DNA from: Methanobacterium sp. UBA294 | Lineage (GTDB): Archaea; Methanobacteriota; Methanobacteria; Methanobacteriales; Methanobacteriaceae | Assembly: GCA_002494495.1 (NCBI GenBank) | Contig: DACB01000007.1 | Coordinates: 156,501-220,500, forward strand | Reading direction: 5' to 3' | Length of the DNA: 64,000 bases | In this document: in pieces, positions 45,477 through 54,998 of the stretch | How positions within the stretch are numbered: the first letter of the stretch is position 1 | Layout: every line of letters begins with the position of its first letter | The notes under the pieces: model-generated | The model's database searches: none | Told to the model about the DNA's origin: nothing | Seen by the model: the letters and a program-made list of their open reading frames with translations, nothing else | Position numbers and translations under genes: made by a program

Positions 45477-46781
45477 TTACTCCTTTACATTTTCTATGAT
45501 CTTCTTGGTAGATTCGGTTAGTTCTTGTAATTTATGGGCTGATTTAGATTCAATATATATTCTAACAAGCGGTTCGAAGCGGGAAGGTCTAATTAATATG
45601 AAAGAGTCATCTAAATTAATTCTAACACCGTCTACAGTGTTAATATTATTTTTATATTCGAATTTTGTCATGAAAGTTTCAATGACTTCATCCTTTTTTT
45701 CGTGTTCACATTTTATGGTGAAGCCCGTTCGGTTGTACTCTTTTATGTCCTCAGCAAGAGCAGATAAGGTGCTATTTTCTTTGGCCAATATTTCCAGCAT
45801 CTTCATAACTGCATAAATCCCATCGAAACATATCTGAAATTCTGGAAAAGCATACAGGCCTGGTTCATCCCCACCAAAAACCGCATTATTAGATACTATT
45901 TCATACAGAACATTATCAACTGAGGTTTTTATGAGTTGTCCACTATTTTCAGATACTATTTCTTCCAGTGATTGGGATGCAACCACTGATGATACTATAT
46001 TACCTCCTGAATTCTCTTGAAGAATATATTTAGCAAAAATACCCAGGACAGTCTGTTCACGGATCATGTTTCCCTGGTGATCTACGAAAACTACATTGTC
46101 GGCATCGTTGTCTAAGATGATACCCATATCAGCACCTATTGATGTAGTTAATTCCGAAACTAATGACATACTTTTAGGTGTGGATTCTGAAAAACCCCCT
46201 GCTGATGTACCCTCAACACTACCAATTAGCACAGTTTCGCAACCTAATTTATTCAATATCCGTGAGATAAATGGTTTAGCTGCATCTCCTTTATAGTCCA
46301 GAACCAGGAAAAATCCTTTATCTTTTATATTATTCGTGTCAATTTGTTTGAGAATTGCCTTCTCATAGAAGTCCCTATATTCATAAACATATTGTAAATT
46401 CCCTATTTCATCCCAATTCACACATTTGGGATGTGCTTGCAAAGGGATCTCATGGTCACTAAATATTTTAATATCAACATTTTCAGGCCTTAAATTGGAT
46501 TTACTAATATTAATCATGGCAGATGCATCATAATAATCCATATTATAATGTATAACTGGTATGGGTGCAATTCCAAAATCAATTACATTTGCACCAGCCG
46601 CCATAAGCCCGGTGGTTATTGATCTTTTAATCATTTGGGAAGTAACATTGATATCTCTACCCACCACCACATGCTTACTAGGACCAACGAAATTACCCAC
46701 AATGTTGCCTAACTGTGATGCAAACTCATTTGTAATCTCTTCATTAACTACCCCCCTAATATTTTGAACGTATTTAGCCAT
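45477..46781 (-). CDS. Divergent phosphohexomutase (phosphoglucomutase/phosphomannomutase family)
   Basis: A 434-residue member of the alpha-D-phosphohexomutase superfamily, presumably linking glucose 6-phosphate to glucose 1-phosphate for the cluster. Domain order is conserved, but key loops are unusual. The phosphoserine loop normally reading TASHNP is NISKSN (near residue 94), the metal loop normally DGDADR is DNDADN (near 222), the sugar loop is GGDEPG, and the phosphate loop reads RPSRFEP instead of RPSGTEP. The catalytic serine and metal aspartates remain, so activity is possible with altered specificity. AGGAGG precedes the ATG; otsA follows 28 bases later. Confidence 0.82.
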   Translation of the reverse strand: MAKYVQNIRGVVNEEITNEFASQLGNIVGNFVGPSKHVVVGRDINVTSQMIKRSITTGLMAAGANVIDFGIAPIPVIHYNMDYYDASAMINISKSNLRPENVDIKIFSDHEIPLQAHPKCVNWDEIGNLQYVYEYRDFYEKAILKQIDTNNIKDKGFFLVLDYKGDAAKPFISRILNKLGCETVLIGSVEGTSAGGFSESTPKSMSLVSELTTSIGADMGIILDNDADNVVFVDHQGNMIREQTVLGIFAKYILQENSGGNIVSSVVASQSLEEIVSENSGQLIKTSVDNVLYEIVSNNAVFGGDEPGLYAFPEFQICFDGIYAVMKMLEILAKENSTLSALAEDIKEYNRTGFTIKCEHEKKDEVIETFMTKFEYKNNINTVDGVRINLDDSFILIRPSRFEPLVRIYIESKSAHKLQELTESTKKIIENVKE

Positions 46782-46814
46782 TTTAAGATTCCTCCTGAAA
46801 AAGTTTATTATAAA

Positions 46815-47966
46815 TTACACTACAATGGGATAATCAGAGTCAATTATTGATTCTGGCAAAATTACAGTGCTGTTATAGATGGATCTTTTTGATCTTACCC
46901 AGCTAAATGACCCTAACTCCACATTACTTCCTAGAATCGCACCGCTTTCAATAAAACTTCCCCGTTCAATTGTACAATATGAATCCACAATACAATTTTT
47001 CAAGTATGAACCTTCTTTGACTTCGCTATCTGGGAAAATAACAGAGCCTTTAACTGTGGTATTTTTTTCTAAATGCACATTATCTCCAATAGATGTGTTT
47101 TGACCTATTACGCAGTTTTTTTCTATAACACAACCGGATCCTATGGCCACTGGCCCTATTAGTCTGGTTCTTTTTTTAATATCCACATCATCTTCAGCCC
47201 ACATATCACCCAGTCTTCCCACTCCCTCGGCTAATTTTTTACCATTGGGATTTAACTTGATTTTCTGGTTAAGAACATCGTAGTTGGCTTGAAGGTATGT
47301 TTTAGGTCTTCCAATGTCATTCCAATAACCATCATGAATGAATCCATACACACCTGCATTTTCTTCGATTAATTGGGGGAAAATATCGTTAGAAAAGTCG
47401 CTTTCCCCATCAGTAGGTATATAGTCTAATATTTCTGGTTCCAAAACGTAAGTGCCTGTGTTGGCAATTTTACTGAACACTTCATTTGCTGATGGTTTTT
47501 CTAGAAATTTAACTATCTGATTCTTATTATCCAATACTGCAATTCCATACTGACTGGGATCTTCCACCGGAGTAAGGACTATGGTGGCAAGGGCCTTATT
47601 TTTCTTATGAAAATGTAAAATTTCATTTAAATCCACATCAACTAACACATCTCCACTTAAAACAAAAAATGTATCATCTATATGTTTAGCTGCCTTTTTA
47701 ACTCCCCCAGCAGTTCCCAGTGGATTTTTTTCCACAGAATATTTAATATTCAAATCAGAATAGTTTTTATCAAGCAGGTTTCTTATCTGATCTTTTAAAT
47801 AGCTTAATGTTACCACAAATTCATTAACATCAAATTTTTTCAGCTTTTCAACAATGTATTCAATCATAGGTCGATTAGCTATAGGAATCAGGGGTTTTGG
47901 TCTGGATAAAGTAAGGGGGCGAATCCTATTTCCCTTGCCTCCAGCCATTAAAACAGCTTTTATCAC
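46815..47966 (-). CDS. Sugar-1-phosphate nucleotidyltransferase with left-handed beta-helix tail
   Basis: A 383-residue enzyme that makes an NDP-sugar from NTP and sugar 1-phosphate. The N-terminal Rossmann-like domain starts KAVLMAGGKGNRIRPLT with the catalytic-site PKPLIPIANRPMIEYI and LSGDVLVDVDL. From about residue 260 hexapeptide repeats form a left-handed beta-helix (CVIEKNCVIGQNTSIGDNVH). This matches GDP-mannose/glucose-1-phosphate nucleotidyltransferases. The start is GTG at 47966. It precedes the mutase gene by 33 bases. In this cluster it likely makes the NDP-glucose donor for OtsA. Confidence 0.88.
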   Translation of the reverse strand: MIKAVLMAGGKGNRIRPLTLSRPKPLIPIANRPMIEYIVEKLKKFDVNEFVVTLSYLKDQIRNLLDKNYSDLNIKYSVEKNPLGTAGGVKKAAKHIDDTFFVLSGDVLVDVDLNEILHFHKKNKALATIVLTPVEDPSQYGIAVLDNKNQIVKFLEKPSANEVFSKIANTGTYVLEPEILDYIPTDGESDFSNDIFPQLIEENAGVYGFIHDGYWNDIGRPKTYLQANYDVLNQKIKLNPNGKKLAEGVGRLGDMWAEDDVDIKKRTRLIGPVAIGSGCVIEKNCVIGQNTSIGDNVHLEKNTTVKGSVIFPDSEVKEGSYLKNCIVDSYCTIERGSFIESGAILGSNVELGSFSWVRSKRSIYNSTVILPESIIDSDYPIVV

Positions 47967-48098
47967 TTTTATAACACAACCAATTACAGTTTTTATCAGC
48001 TTATACTGCTATTATGTTATTCATGATACATATATGGTGTGGTAGATGGGTGTTAAAACACCCCTTATTTGGTATTTTGAGGCCTTGTAATAGTTTAT

Positions 48099-48935
48099 TT
48101 AGTTTGATAACCATTGAAAGAATTTAAACACTTCATCCACGTTATTAACAAAAAAAGTAGATCTTTTTTTAATGTAGGGAGGTATCTCACTGGAAAGTAC
48201 TAAAATACTAGTTCCATTGACTTTTCCTTCATTTTCCATTTGTGTGAGTTTATCAAAGGCATCCAGGTCAGTGATGTCATCTCCTAAGTAAATAACTTTC
48301 TCTAACTTATATTCCTCAATTATGTTATTAAGTATGGTACCTTTATCGCAACTTATGGGCGGCCTAAGCTCCACCAGCTGACGTCCTTCCGCTATATTAA
48401 ATTTTTTACAATCAGGATCATCGTGGAGGGTTTTTAATATTTTTTCCCTAGGGTTTTCTGATGGGCTACAGAGGCGGTAGTGAATGGTATAGCAAATTCC
48501 TTTATCTTCAAATATCAGACCTTCTAAACTGGACATATCTCCACTTTTTAGTTTTTTACCAGTTTCCTGAATTTCATGGATATATTTTTCAACTTCGGGA
48601 TGTATGGATAACTTTCCATCTTTTAGAAATTCCATTCCATGGTTACCTACGTATAGGAGTCCGTTCACCCCCACCATTTCCCTGGCATTTAAGGCGGATC
48701 GACCACTAACCACCGCCACAATTTTAAATTTTTCCATCAGCTTAGCCAGTTCATTTTGCATGGAAGTTGTAACCATGGCTTTTTCTGGTGTAGGAGCTAT
48801 TTCACTAATTGTTCCATCTATATCTGTAATGATTGCAGTTTTTGGATCATTTTTAAAGATTTCAAGGTATTCTAAATTATCTAAAAGATATTTTGCCAAC
48901 GAATTTACCCCCAACTTATAAAAAAACGTAAACAT
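48099..48935 (-). CDS. otsB: Trehalose-6-phosphate phosphatase
   Basis: HAD-superfamily phosphatase releasing trehalose from trehalose 6-phosphate. Motif I is IITDIDGTISEIAPTP near residue 36, motif II VVSGRSALNARE near 74, and motif IV YLGDDITDLDAF near 217. Length 278 fits OtsB. The start is less certain because the N-terminal 25 residues are not conserved-looking and the Shine-Dalgarno signal is weak. It is the second gene in the trehalose cluster, after the GalT-like gene. Confidence 0.92.
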   Translation of the reverse strand: MFTFFYKLGVNSLAKYLLDNLEYLEIFKNDPKTAIITDIDGTISEIAPTPEKAMVTTSMQNELAKLMEKFKIVAVVSGRSALNAREMVGVNGLLYVGNHGMEFLKDGKLSIHPEVEKYIHEIQETGKKLKSGDMSSLEGLIFEDKGICYTIHYRLCSPSENPREKILKTLHDDPDCKKFNIAEGRQLVELRPPISCDKGTILNNIIEEYKLEKVIYLGDDITDLDAFDKLTQMENEGKVNGTSILVLSSEIPPYIKKRSTFFVNNVDEVFKFFQWLSN

Positions 48936-49008
48936 ACCCTACTATTTTAAAAGCATTGCATATTGGAATATTACATAACATATCGATATTCATAGAAAAT
49001 ATAACATT

Positions 49009-50160
49009 TCATTCTGTTTTAAAAGCATATTTTAGGATTTTGATTATTTTATAAGGGTCATCTGCCACAACGGAACTTCCATAAAGCTCCATACCGCCCA
49101 TATCTGCCGTGGATTTAAGGAGACTTCCACGGTCCACAATACGGGTTATATATGGAAATTTTTCCTGGTTATTTATGGGAGGACAGGATATGGATAAATT
49201 AAAGTTGAAAACTCCCATAACATCAATAAAGCACCTTAAAATTTTAAAAATAGTTTCTCTGGATTTATAATTCGTTGATGGATCTCTGGATATGATAACT
49301 ATTTCTTTCTCTTTAATTGGTGTGATGTTGGCAAAAAAAAGAGTATCTCCATTTTTATGAGAAAGCTCCAGGGAACGGTGGGCTTGGTACAGATCTTGAA
49401 AATAATCATCACTATTTTCTTTTTTATAATTCTGATATGCCTTAATGAGAGTTTGAACACCTGCATATGGCTCTTTGCTCATGAGGATTTGACAGTGCCC
49501 ATGTACCTGGGAAGCTCCTGCACGTGGCAGGCAGTTCCAGATAAAAAATGGGTATGTAAATTGTGGATCGTTGTTGTTTACTGCTTCAAACCATTGAAAA
49601 CTGGTCTTAAGGTAATCATCAAATTCATCTAAAGTGAATTTAAGAGGATTATGATCTTCGAATATAACTAAGCTACTCCAAACATCATATTTTGCTAGGT
49701 TAGCGGCTGTTATGGAATGCTTACCTTGTATTCGTCCGAAGACATCTTCAGGTGTGTATTTTTCAGGGTGGCAGAAATCACAAACATTTTTTGAATCTTC
49801 AATCAAACCATGAACATACTTTTTTTCTTTTTCAACATCCGATCCTCTAATCCCCGGCCTATCAGACCTCAGAGAATTAAAAAGAGTGCTTTCACCAGTC
49901 CATATATTGTTTATTTTTACAATTTTCTGTTTTTCGATCCTTTCAACTACTTCCTCAGGAGTTTCAATGATATTTCTCGAGGAATCACGCCTTCCAAAAT
50001 AATTTAATACTTTACTTCGTAAAGATTGAGGGATAACCTGAGATCCAGTTTGTGAATCAAAACTAAAAATTCTTTCAAGAAGAGAATAATTAGATTCATC
50101 TGTTCTACGTAGGTATTGAATCCTGTTGTCAAAATCCATTATTGAAGATTCATCAACCAT
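49009..50160 (-). CDS. GalT-like HIT-superfamily sugar-1-phosphate nucleotidylyltransferase/phosphorylase
   Basis: A 383-residue protein related to galactose-1-phosphate uridylyltransferase. The HxHxQ catalytic signature reads HGHCQ within SQVHGHCQILMS near residue 216, and a metal-binding-like CDFC lies near residue 117. Such enzymes exchange or phosphorolyse nucleotide sugars. It is the first gene of the trehalose cluster, so it may interconvert NDP-glucose and glucose 1-phosphate, linking this pathway to galactose or glycogen metabolism; that is inference. No GalE or galactokinase gene is present in the window. Confidence 0.8.
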   Translation of the reverse strand: MVDESSIMDFDNRIQYLRRTDESNYSLLERIFSFDSQTGSQVIPQSLRSKVLNYFGRRDSSRNIIETPEEVVERIEKQKIVKINNIWTGESTLFNSLRSDRPGIRGSDVEKEKKYVHGLIEDSKNVCDFCHPEKYTPEDVFGRIQGKHSITAANLAKYDVWSSLVIFEDHNPLKFTLDEFDDYLKTSFQWFEAVNNNDPQFTYPFFIWNCLPRAGASQVHGHCQILMSKEPYAGVQTLIKAYQNYKKENSDDYFQDLYQAHRSLELSHKNGDTLFFANITPIKEKEIVIISRDPSTNYKSRETIFKILRCFIDVMGVFNFNLSISCPPINNQEKFPYITRIVDRGSLLKSTADMGGMELYGSSVVADDPYKIIKILKYAFKTE

Positions 50161-50456
50161 ACAATAACCGGCAAAAAATTGTAGATAAGTTAATGGAATT
50201 TTTATGAAAATTATTTTTCTGTATAATAATAATTGTTGTTCTTACTGATTTAATTATTTGATCATTTGATCTCCGTTATATAATCCAGAATAAAAGCCAC
50301 TCTGAATTTCATAACAATCAAATTAACATCATACTCAGGAAATTATCATTCGGTGGAAGTATTATAATTTAACAGTGGATATAAAAAAAATAAAGGAAAT
50401 GTAATATCAATAATTAATTAAAGATTCTTAACTACCAAGAAATAAGGTGAATTAAA

Positions 50457-50945
50457 ATGGCCAAAAAAGATGTGGAATTTTACTATAAAAAAGCCCTTGA
50501 ATTGCTACATAAGAAGGAGTATGATAAATCATTAGAACTCTTAGAGATGGTTATCAAGATAGAAAAAACTTATAAACCAGCTTGGAGCTGTAAAGGAATA
50601 ATTTACATGGAAAAAGAGGATTATCCTGACGCTCTGAAATCATTTGAAAATGTTATTGAAATAGATGCTGGTGATACCCTTGCCTGGTACAACAAAGGCT
50701 ATGTTCTTCTACTGATGGATGAATTTGATGAGGCACGTAAGATCTTCGAATTTTTCATGGCCCGACATGAAAATAAAAATGATGATTTTTTCAAATTCGC
50801 TCTCTATCTATATGGTAAAAGTCTATATAATCTTAAAAATTATGAATATGCCATTATTTCAATTGAAAAAGCTATAAAAATGGATAAAAACTTTAAAGAA
50901 GCCATTGAACTTAGGGAAGCAATTAAAAAAGAAGCAGCCATTTGA
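50457..50945 (+). CDS. TPR repeat protein
   Basis: A 162-residue protein consisting of about four tetratricopeptide repeats (YYKKALELLHKKEYDKSLEL, then YMEKEDYPDALKSFENVIEI, MDEFDEARKIFEFF and LKNYEYAIISIEKAIKM). AGGTGA lies seven bases before the ATG. It stands alone between divergent and convergent neighbours. Binding partner unknown; the other TPR protein in the window (21764-22237) has a similar layout but is not adjacent. Confidence 0.88.
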   Translation: MAKKDVEFYYKKALELLHKKEYDKSLELLEMVIKIEKTYKPAWSCKGIIYMEKEDYPDALKSFENVIEIDAGDTLAWYNKGYVLLLMDEFDEARKIFEFFMARHENKNDDFFKFALYLYGKSLYNLKNYEYAIISIEKAIKMDKNFKEAIELREAIKKEAAI

Positions 50946-51066
50946 TACTATCCTTGGTATATCAATGGTTATTCATTCAAAATAAATAGTATCATATTGG
51001 CCTACTAAAAAAAAATAAATCAAATTTCCCCATATAAATTTCATCCACTTTACTTCAAATGCACCT

Positions 51067-52131
51067 TCAGCATTCAGTATTTCTTATACATTCTCTTCTT
51101 AATTTTAATAGCTCTTTCTTTTTTTTCTTAAGGTCGCCTATATTTTCCACAATTGATGGTAGTTTGGCCTGTATGCACTGAACAGTTTTATCTTCATGTA
51201 TCCATGTACAACCCTCACAGCTCCACACACCCTTTTCTTTAATCCAACGTCCACCAGTGGACGGATCAGCACAGGGATAGAAGGGACAGTAACAGAATGT
51301 GCAATTCTGAGGATGATGGTGACAGGGATAATATTCACATCCCAAATTTGGGCCATCAGCACCTTCACCATCCAAGTATTTCTCATAAAACTCAATTGCC
51401 AGGGGATGTAAAGAGTAAGGCACCATATAGCCACGGGGGGTTACCATCCGGCCATCTTCTACATAAGACATGCTATTTCCAACTATGATTATGGTAGACA
51501 TGTCAATTTCTTCACTTGGAAGGTTTTCCAGGGAAGTTATCTTAACATCCGCCCCCCCATCCTTGCCTTTAACTAATCCTACCGGTGTGGATGGTTTCAT
51601 CTCATCTTGAAGGATGTTGAGGGCTTCGGCAAAGGGTTTTTTACGTGTCTTACTCATTGGGTTGTAGAATGCAATTACAAAATCTCCCTCACAAGCCTTT
51701 TTTATCTTACATTTAATTTCAGAAAGTGGAGTTAAAAGATCACTTAAGCTTATAACCGCAAAATCATGTAGAGGGGCACCTAAAATAGAGGCTGCAAAAT
51801 TAACTGCTGATATCCCAGGAATAACTTCCACTTCCAAGTGCTTATACTTGCCCATTAACTGGAAGAGAACGTTGGCCATCCCAAAAACCCCTGGATCTCC
51901 ACTAGATATCAGGACAACATTCTTACCGGCCTTGCTCTCACGCACGGCTAGTTCAGCCCTCAACAATTCCTGACCCATTCCCTTAGATACGACTTTTTTT
52001 CCTTTCACCAAGTCATCTATATGTTTAATATAGCCTTTATAGCCTATTATAACATCAGCTTCATCAATTGCATTTAATGCCCGTATGGTCATGTCATCCC
52101 GTGAGGGACCTATACCCACTACTCTAATCAT
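51067..52131 (-). CDS. cbiH: Cobalt-precorrin-3 C17-methyltransferase with C-terminal cysteine-rich domain
   Basis: SAM-dependent methylase for ring contraction in anaerobic cobalamin synthesis. Residues 1-240 show the tetrapyrrole methylase fold: VVGIGPSRDDMTIRALNAI, a VVLISSGDPGVFGMANVL segment near 75 and AFYNPMSKTRKKPF near 155. A tail of about 110 residues follows with at least ten cysteines (CEYYPCHHHPQNCTFCYC, CADP, CEGCTW), matching a small cysteine-rich domain that also occurs alone in archaea and could hold a metal or Fe-S centre. AGGATGAT precedes the ATG. Confidence 0.92.
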   Translation of the reverse strand: MIRVVGIGPSRDDMTIRALNAIDEADVIIGYKGYIKHIDDLVKGKKVVSKGMGQELLRAELAVRESKAGKNVVLISSGDPGVFGMANVLFQLMGKYKHLEVEVIPGISAVNFAASILGAPLHDFAVISLSDLLTPLSEIKCKIKKACEGDFVIAFYNPMSKTRKKPFAEALNILQDEMKPSTPVGLVKGKDGGADVKITSLENLPSEEIDMSTIIIVGNSMSYVEDGRMVTPRGYMVPYSLHPLAIEFYEKYLDGEGADGPNLGCEYYPCHHHPQNCTFCYCPFYPCADPSTGGRWIKEKGVWSCEGCTWIHEDKTVQCIQAKLPSIVENIGDLKKKKKELLKLRRECIRNTEC

Positions 52132-52216
52132 GTGTTAATCATCCTTTAATAAGAATATATTGTTATTAATAGAGAATATATTGTTATCTACATGGTACTT
52201 CTTATTTTTATGGATT

Positions 52217-52738
52217 TTAAGTGCTGTTTGCTGTGTTACTATACAGTTTACGGACAGTGGTTATTACAATACTGTTTAAATCCACCTTAATTTTACCATT
52301 TTCAATAGTACCAACAGCAGTGGCAGTTACGCTGTATGTTTCATCGGGTTTAATGACGATACTTCCATTGGTGCCGTTACCCGTAGTGGTGGTTGTCTTA
52401 TAACCCATTAATGTTATAGTTACAGTTATGTTTTCGTTGCTGGTGCTCTCACTCGTGTGTGCGGATAATGATTGTAGATTAACACCGTTCATTTCACTCT
52501 TATTCTGAATTACCTGGGCCACTTCATGTTCATTGCTGATGTTAATTGTTTTCTGATTGCTATTTTGCGAACCCTGCAATAATTGTAGCAGGGATTTTAA
52601 TCCATCCAGTTGCATATTAAGCAAATTCCCAATATTTGGGGGTTCACCAGAGACGATGGTGTTAGCACTGATTAATCCTGCTTCAAAAAACACCACACAT
52701 AAAAGAAAAAGTAATAAGTATTTAACTACACTGTTCAC
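52217..52738 (-). CDS. Hypothetical secreted or membrane-anchored protein
   Basis: A 173-residue protein with a clear N-terminal hydrophobic helix (YLLLFLLCVVFFEAGLISA) acting as signal peptide or anchor. The rest is Ser/Thr/Asn-rich with potential N-glycosylation sites (NIS, NIT, NGT), beta-rich at the C-terminal half (TYSVTATAVGTIENG). No family recognised. The frame is open to a GTG at 52747, but AGGTGAT overlaps that codon and is correctly spaced for the GTG at 52738. It follows a 590-base gene-free region. Confidence 0.7.
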   Translation of the reverse strand: MNSVVKYLLLFLLCVVFFEAGLISANTIVSGEPPNIGNLLNMQLDGLKSLLQLLQGSQNSNQKTINISNEHEVAQVIQNKSEMNGVNLQSLSAHTSESTSNENITVTITLMGYKTTTTTGNGTNGSIVIKPDETYSVTATAVGTIENGKIKVDLNSIVITTVRKLYSNTANST

Positions 52739-53333
52739 TAATATCACCTTTATAAATTTAAATTTCGGTCATCTAGTTAATTTCCATCATCTAGATGTAA
52801 TCTGATGTTATCATGTTTCAATTTTTAATGATGATTCCTTTTTCTCTGATTTTAATATCATCACATGGTTAATATCTTCAGAATGTTAAATTCATTTCCG
52901 AATTTTAAGATCTTCAGATATAAGCTTTCAATAGAATTTTCTGCATTATAAATTATTCTTCGTGTAATAGTCTTTGTTTAATATGATCTTTATGTAATAC
53001 GATAAAAAAATTTATATTATCAATTACTTTATATCATGAAAAAAGTATGGTCAAAGTATGGTTTTTAAGCTTTGTTTTCCTATAATTTAAACTTTTATCC
53101 TGAATATCCTGTTTATTATTTTATAATATTTCATAAAGATTATGTTAGTTAAATGTTGTAGAATACTTCAGGGTATAAATATAAATTCATATAAAAAATA
53201 TGGTATGAATTTTAAAATAAAACAGAAAAACCGATTTAAATATTAAAATACTCCCTTATAGTCCTTATCCAGCTAATGAAAACTATTATAGTGATAAAGT
53301 ATCTAAATAAAATAAAAGATTTAGAGATATTTT
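52739..53333. other. AT-rich divergent region upstream of the DP1 gene
   Basis: About 595 bases between divergent genes with no ORF or RNA I trust. It contains a direct repeat of AAAGTATGGT near 53045-53070. It also holds a 9-base perfect inverted repeat (AAATTCATA at 53183-53191, TATGAATTT at 53204-53212) next to a TATA-like run near 53174. These may be promoter elements for the DP1 gene or chance features of AT-rich DNA. Confidence 0.35.
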
Positions 53334-54926
53334 ATGTACGAAACCATCATTAACAAATTCGTAGAAGCAGAGGTTCTACTTGACAACGCCGCCTATGAAA
53401 AGATTAAAAAGCAATCTGATTCATTAAAATTTACAGAATCGCTTATTCAAAAATTAGGCTTGCCCCGAAAAGATATAATGATATTGACCGAAGATATGTT
53501 GGACCAGTATCTCGAAGATTATAAACACATTGAGGAAGAGTATTCATCTGGCGAAATCAGCTCTGATACAGTCCCTATTTCTCATGCAAATAATTCAGTA
53601 GACTCAGATGATTTCAAAATTCCTAAAATCACCCCAAAACCCTACACATCAACTGAAACAGATAGCAGTGTAACAACAACTCACAACGCATCCATGCCTG
53701 AAAGTACAGTGAATGAAAACAATGGTATTGAAATAATCAAAGACACCACCCGAAAATCATATACCAACGGGGAGATTAAGGACTTCACAGCCTACTTTGG
53801 CAGCAGATATCATAAATTAAAGGATATGCTACTGAGGAAAAAGGACTTGAAAAGTCCTCAATCCATACAAGAACTTGAAAACGTCCAGGACGCGGTGAAA
53901 GTTATTGGAATGGTCAACGATGTAAGGAACACTAAAAATAACCATAAGCTAATTGAAGTGGAGGATGAAACCGGTACAGCAGGTGTACTGATACACAACG
54001 AGAACCACTCCCTCTTTGAAGACTCAGAACGAGTGGTTAAAGATGAAATAATAGGGGTGGTCGGAACCAGAAAAGGTAGCCTGATAATGGCCTCTCAACT
54101 CATAAATCCAGGAATACCCCGTGTAGATGAGAAAGAAATGGATTTTTCCATGGTCTTCCTGTCGGACACCCACATAGGAAGTTCCACATTCCTAGGTGAT
54201 GCATTTAACCGCTTCATTAAATGGATTAACGGAGAATTTGGAGATAATGAACAGCAGGAAATAGCCAATAGCGTACGGTACCTTATAGTTGCTGGAGATA
54301 TTGTAGATGGAATAGGGGTCTATCCTCATCAGGATAAAGAACTAACTATAAAGGACATCTACAAACAATATGATGAAGCCGCCCGGCTATTCGGAGAAAT
54401 TGATGATGTTCAGATCATAATCACCCCCGGAAATCACGATGCAGGGCGTTTAGCAGAGCCACAGCCAGCAATTCCAGAAGAATTTGCTGGTGAACTGTAC
54501 AAGCTTAAGAATGTAAATTTCACGAGCAATCCTTCAGTGGTAAGTCTGGATGGCATTAATGTGCTCATTTACCATGGAAGGAGCTTTGATGATTTTGCTG
54601 TGACTGTTAAGGGGATGAGTCATCAGAACACAGACATTATAATGAAAGAACTACTGGAAAAAAGGCATTTAGCACCTATTTATGGTGAAAGAACATCCCT
54701 GGCCAGTGAAGTTGAAGACCATATGGTAATTGAAGAAATACCAGATATTTTACACACCGGACATACACACATCAATTCATATAAAAAATATAAAGGAATA
54801 CATCTAATAAACAGCGGTACATTCCAGACCCAGACCGAGTTCCAGAAGATATATAACATCGTACCAACCGTTGCCCAGGTCCCTGTAATTAACAAAGGTA
54901 ATATGAAGATCCTGAAATTCACTTAA
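53334..54926 (+). CDS. polB: DNA polymerase D small subunit (DP1, 3'-5' exonuclease)
   Basis: The exonuclease/proofreading subunit of archaeal polymerase D. Residues 1-60 form a helical N-terminal domain, followed by a Ser/Thr-rich linker, an OB-fold (about 185-255) and the calcineurin-like phosphoesterase. Phosphoesterase motifs are SDTHIGS near 277, GDIVDG near 322, GNHDAG near 366, YHGRS near 403 and HTGHTH near 475; retention of all metal ligands predicts an active nuclease. The 530-residue length is typical. The large subunit DP2 is not in this window. It lies about 5 kb from the origin and orc1. Confidence 0.96.
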   Translation: MYETIINKFVEAEVLLDNAAYEKIKKQSDSLKFTESLIQKLGLPRKDIMILTEDMLDQYLEDYKHIEEEYSSGEISSDTVPISHANNSVDSDDFKIPKITPKPYTSTETDSSVTTTHNASMPESTVNENNGIEIIKDTTRKSYTNGEIKDFTAYFGSRYHKLKDMLLRKKDLKSPQSIQELENVQDAVKVIGMVNDVRNTKNNHKLIEVEDETGTAGVLIHNENHSLFEDSERVVKDEIIGVVGTRKGSLIMASQLINPGIPRVDEKEMDFSMVFLSDTHIGSSTFLGDAFNRFIKWINGEFGDNEQQEIANSVRYLIVAGDIVDGIGVYPHQDKELTIKDIYKQYDEAARLFGEIDDVQIIITPGNHDAGRLAEPQPAIPEEFAGELYKLKNVNFTSNPSVVSLDGINVLIYHGRSFDDFAVTVKGMSHQNTDIIMKELLEKRHLAPIYGERTSLASEVEDHMVIEEIPDILHTGHTHINSYKKYKGIHLINSGTFQTQTEFQKIYNIVPTVAQVPVINKGNMKILKFT

Positions 54927-54943
54927 AAATTCTTAAAACCTGG

Positions 54944-54953
54944 TTATTTATAA
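54944..54953 (+). promoter_or_regulatory. TATA box for the class II aldolase gene
   Basis: TTATTTATAA. Initiation about 25 bases downstream (near 54975) would place the GAGAGGT ribosome-binding site (54986-54992) just inside the transcript. This supports translation starting near 54999 and not at the ATG at 55089. Confidence 0.45.
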
Positions 54954-54998
54954 CAAACGATCATTATTCATACATACGATCATTAGAGAGGTATTATT

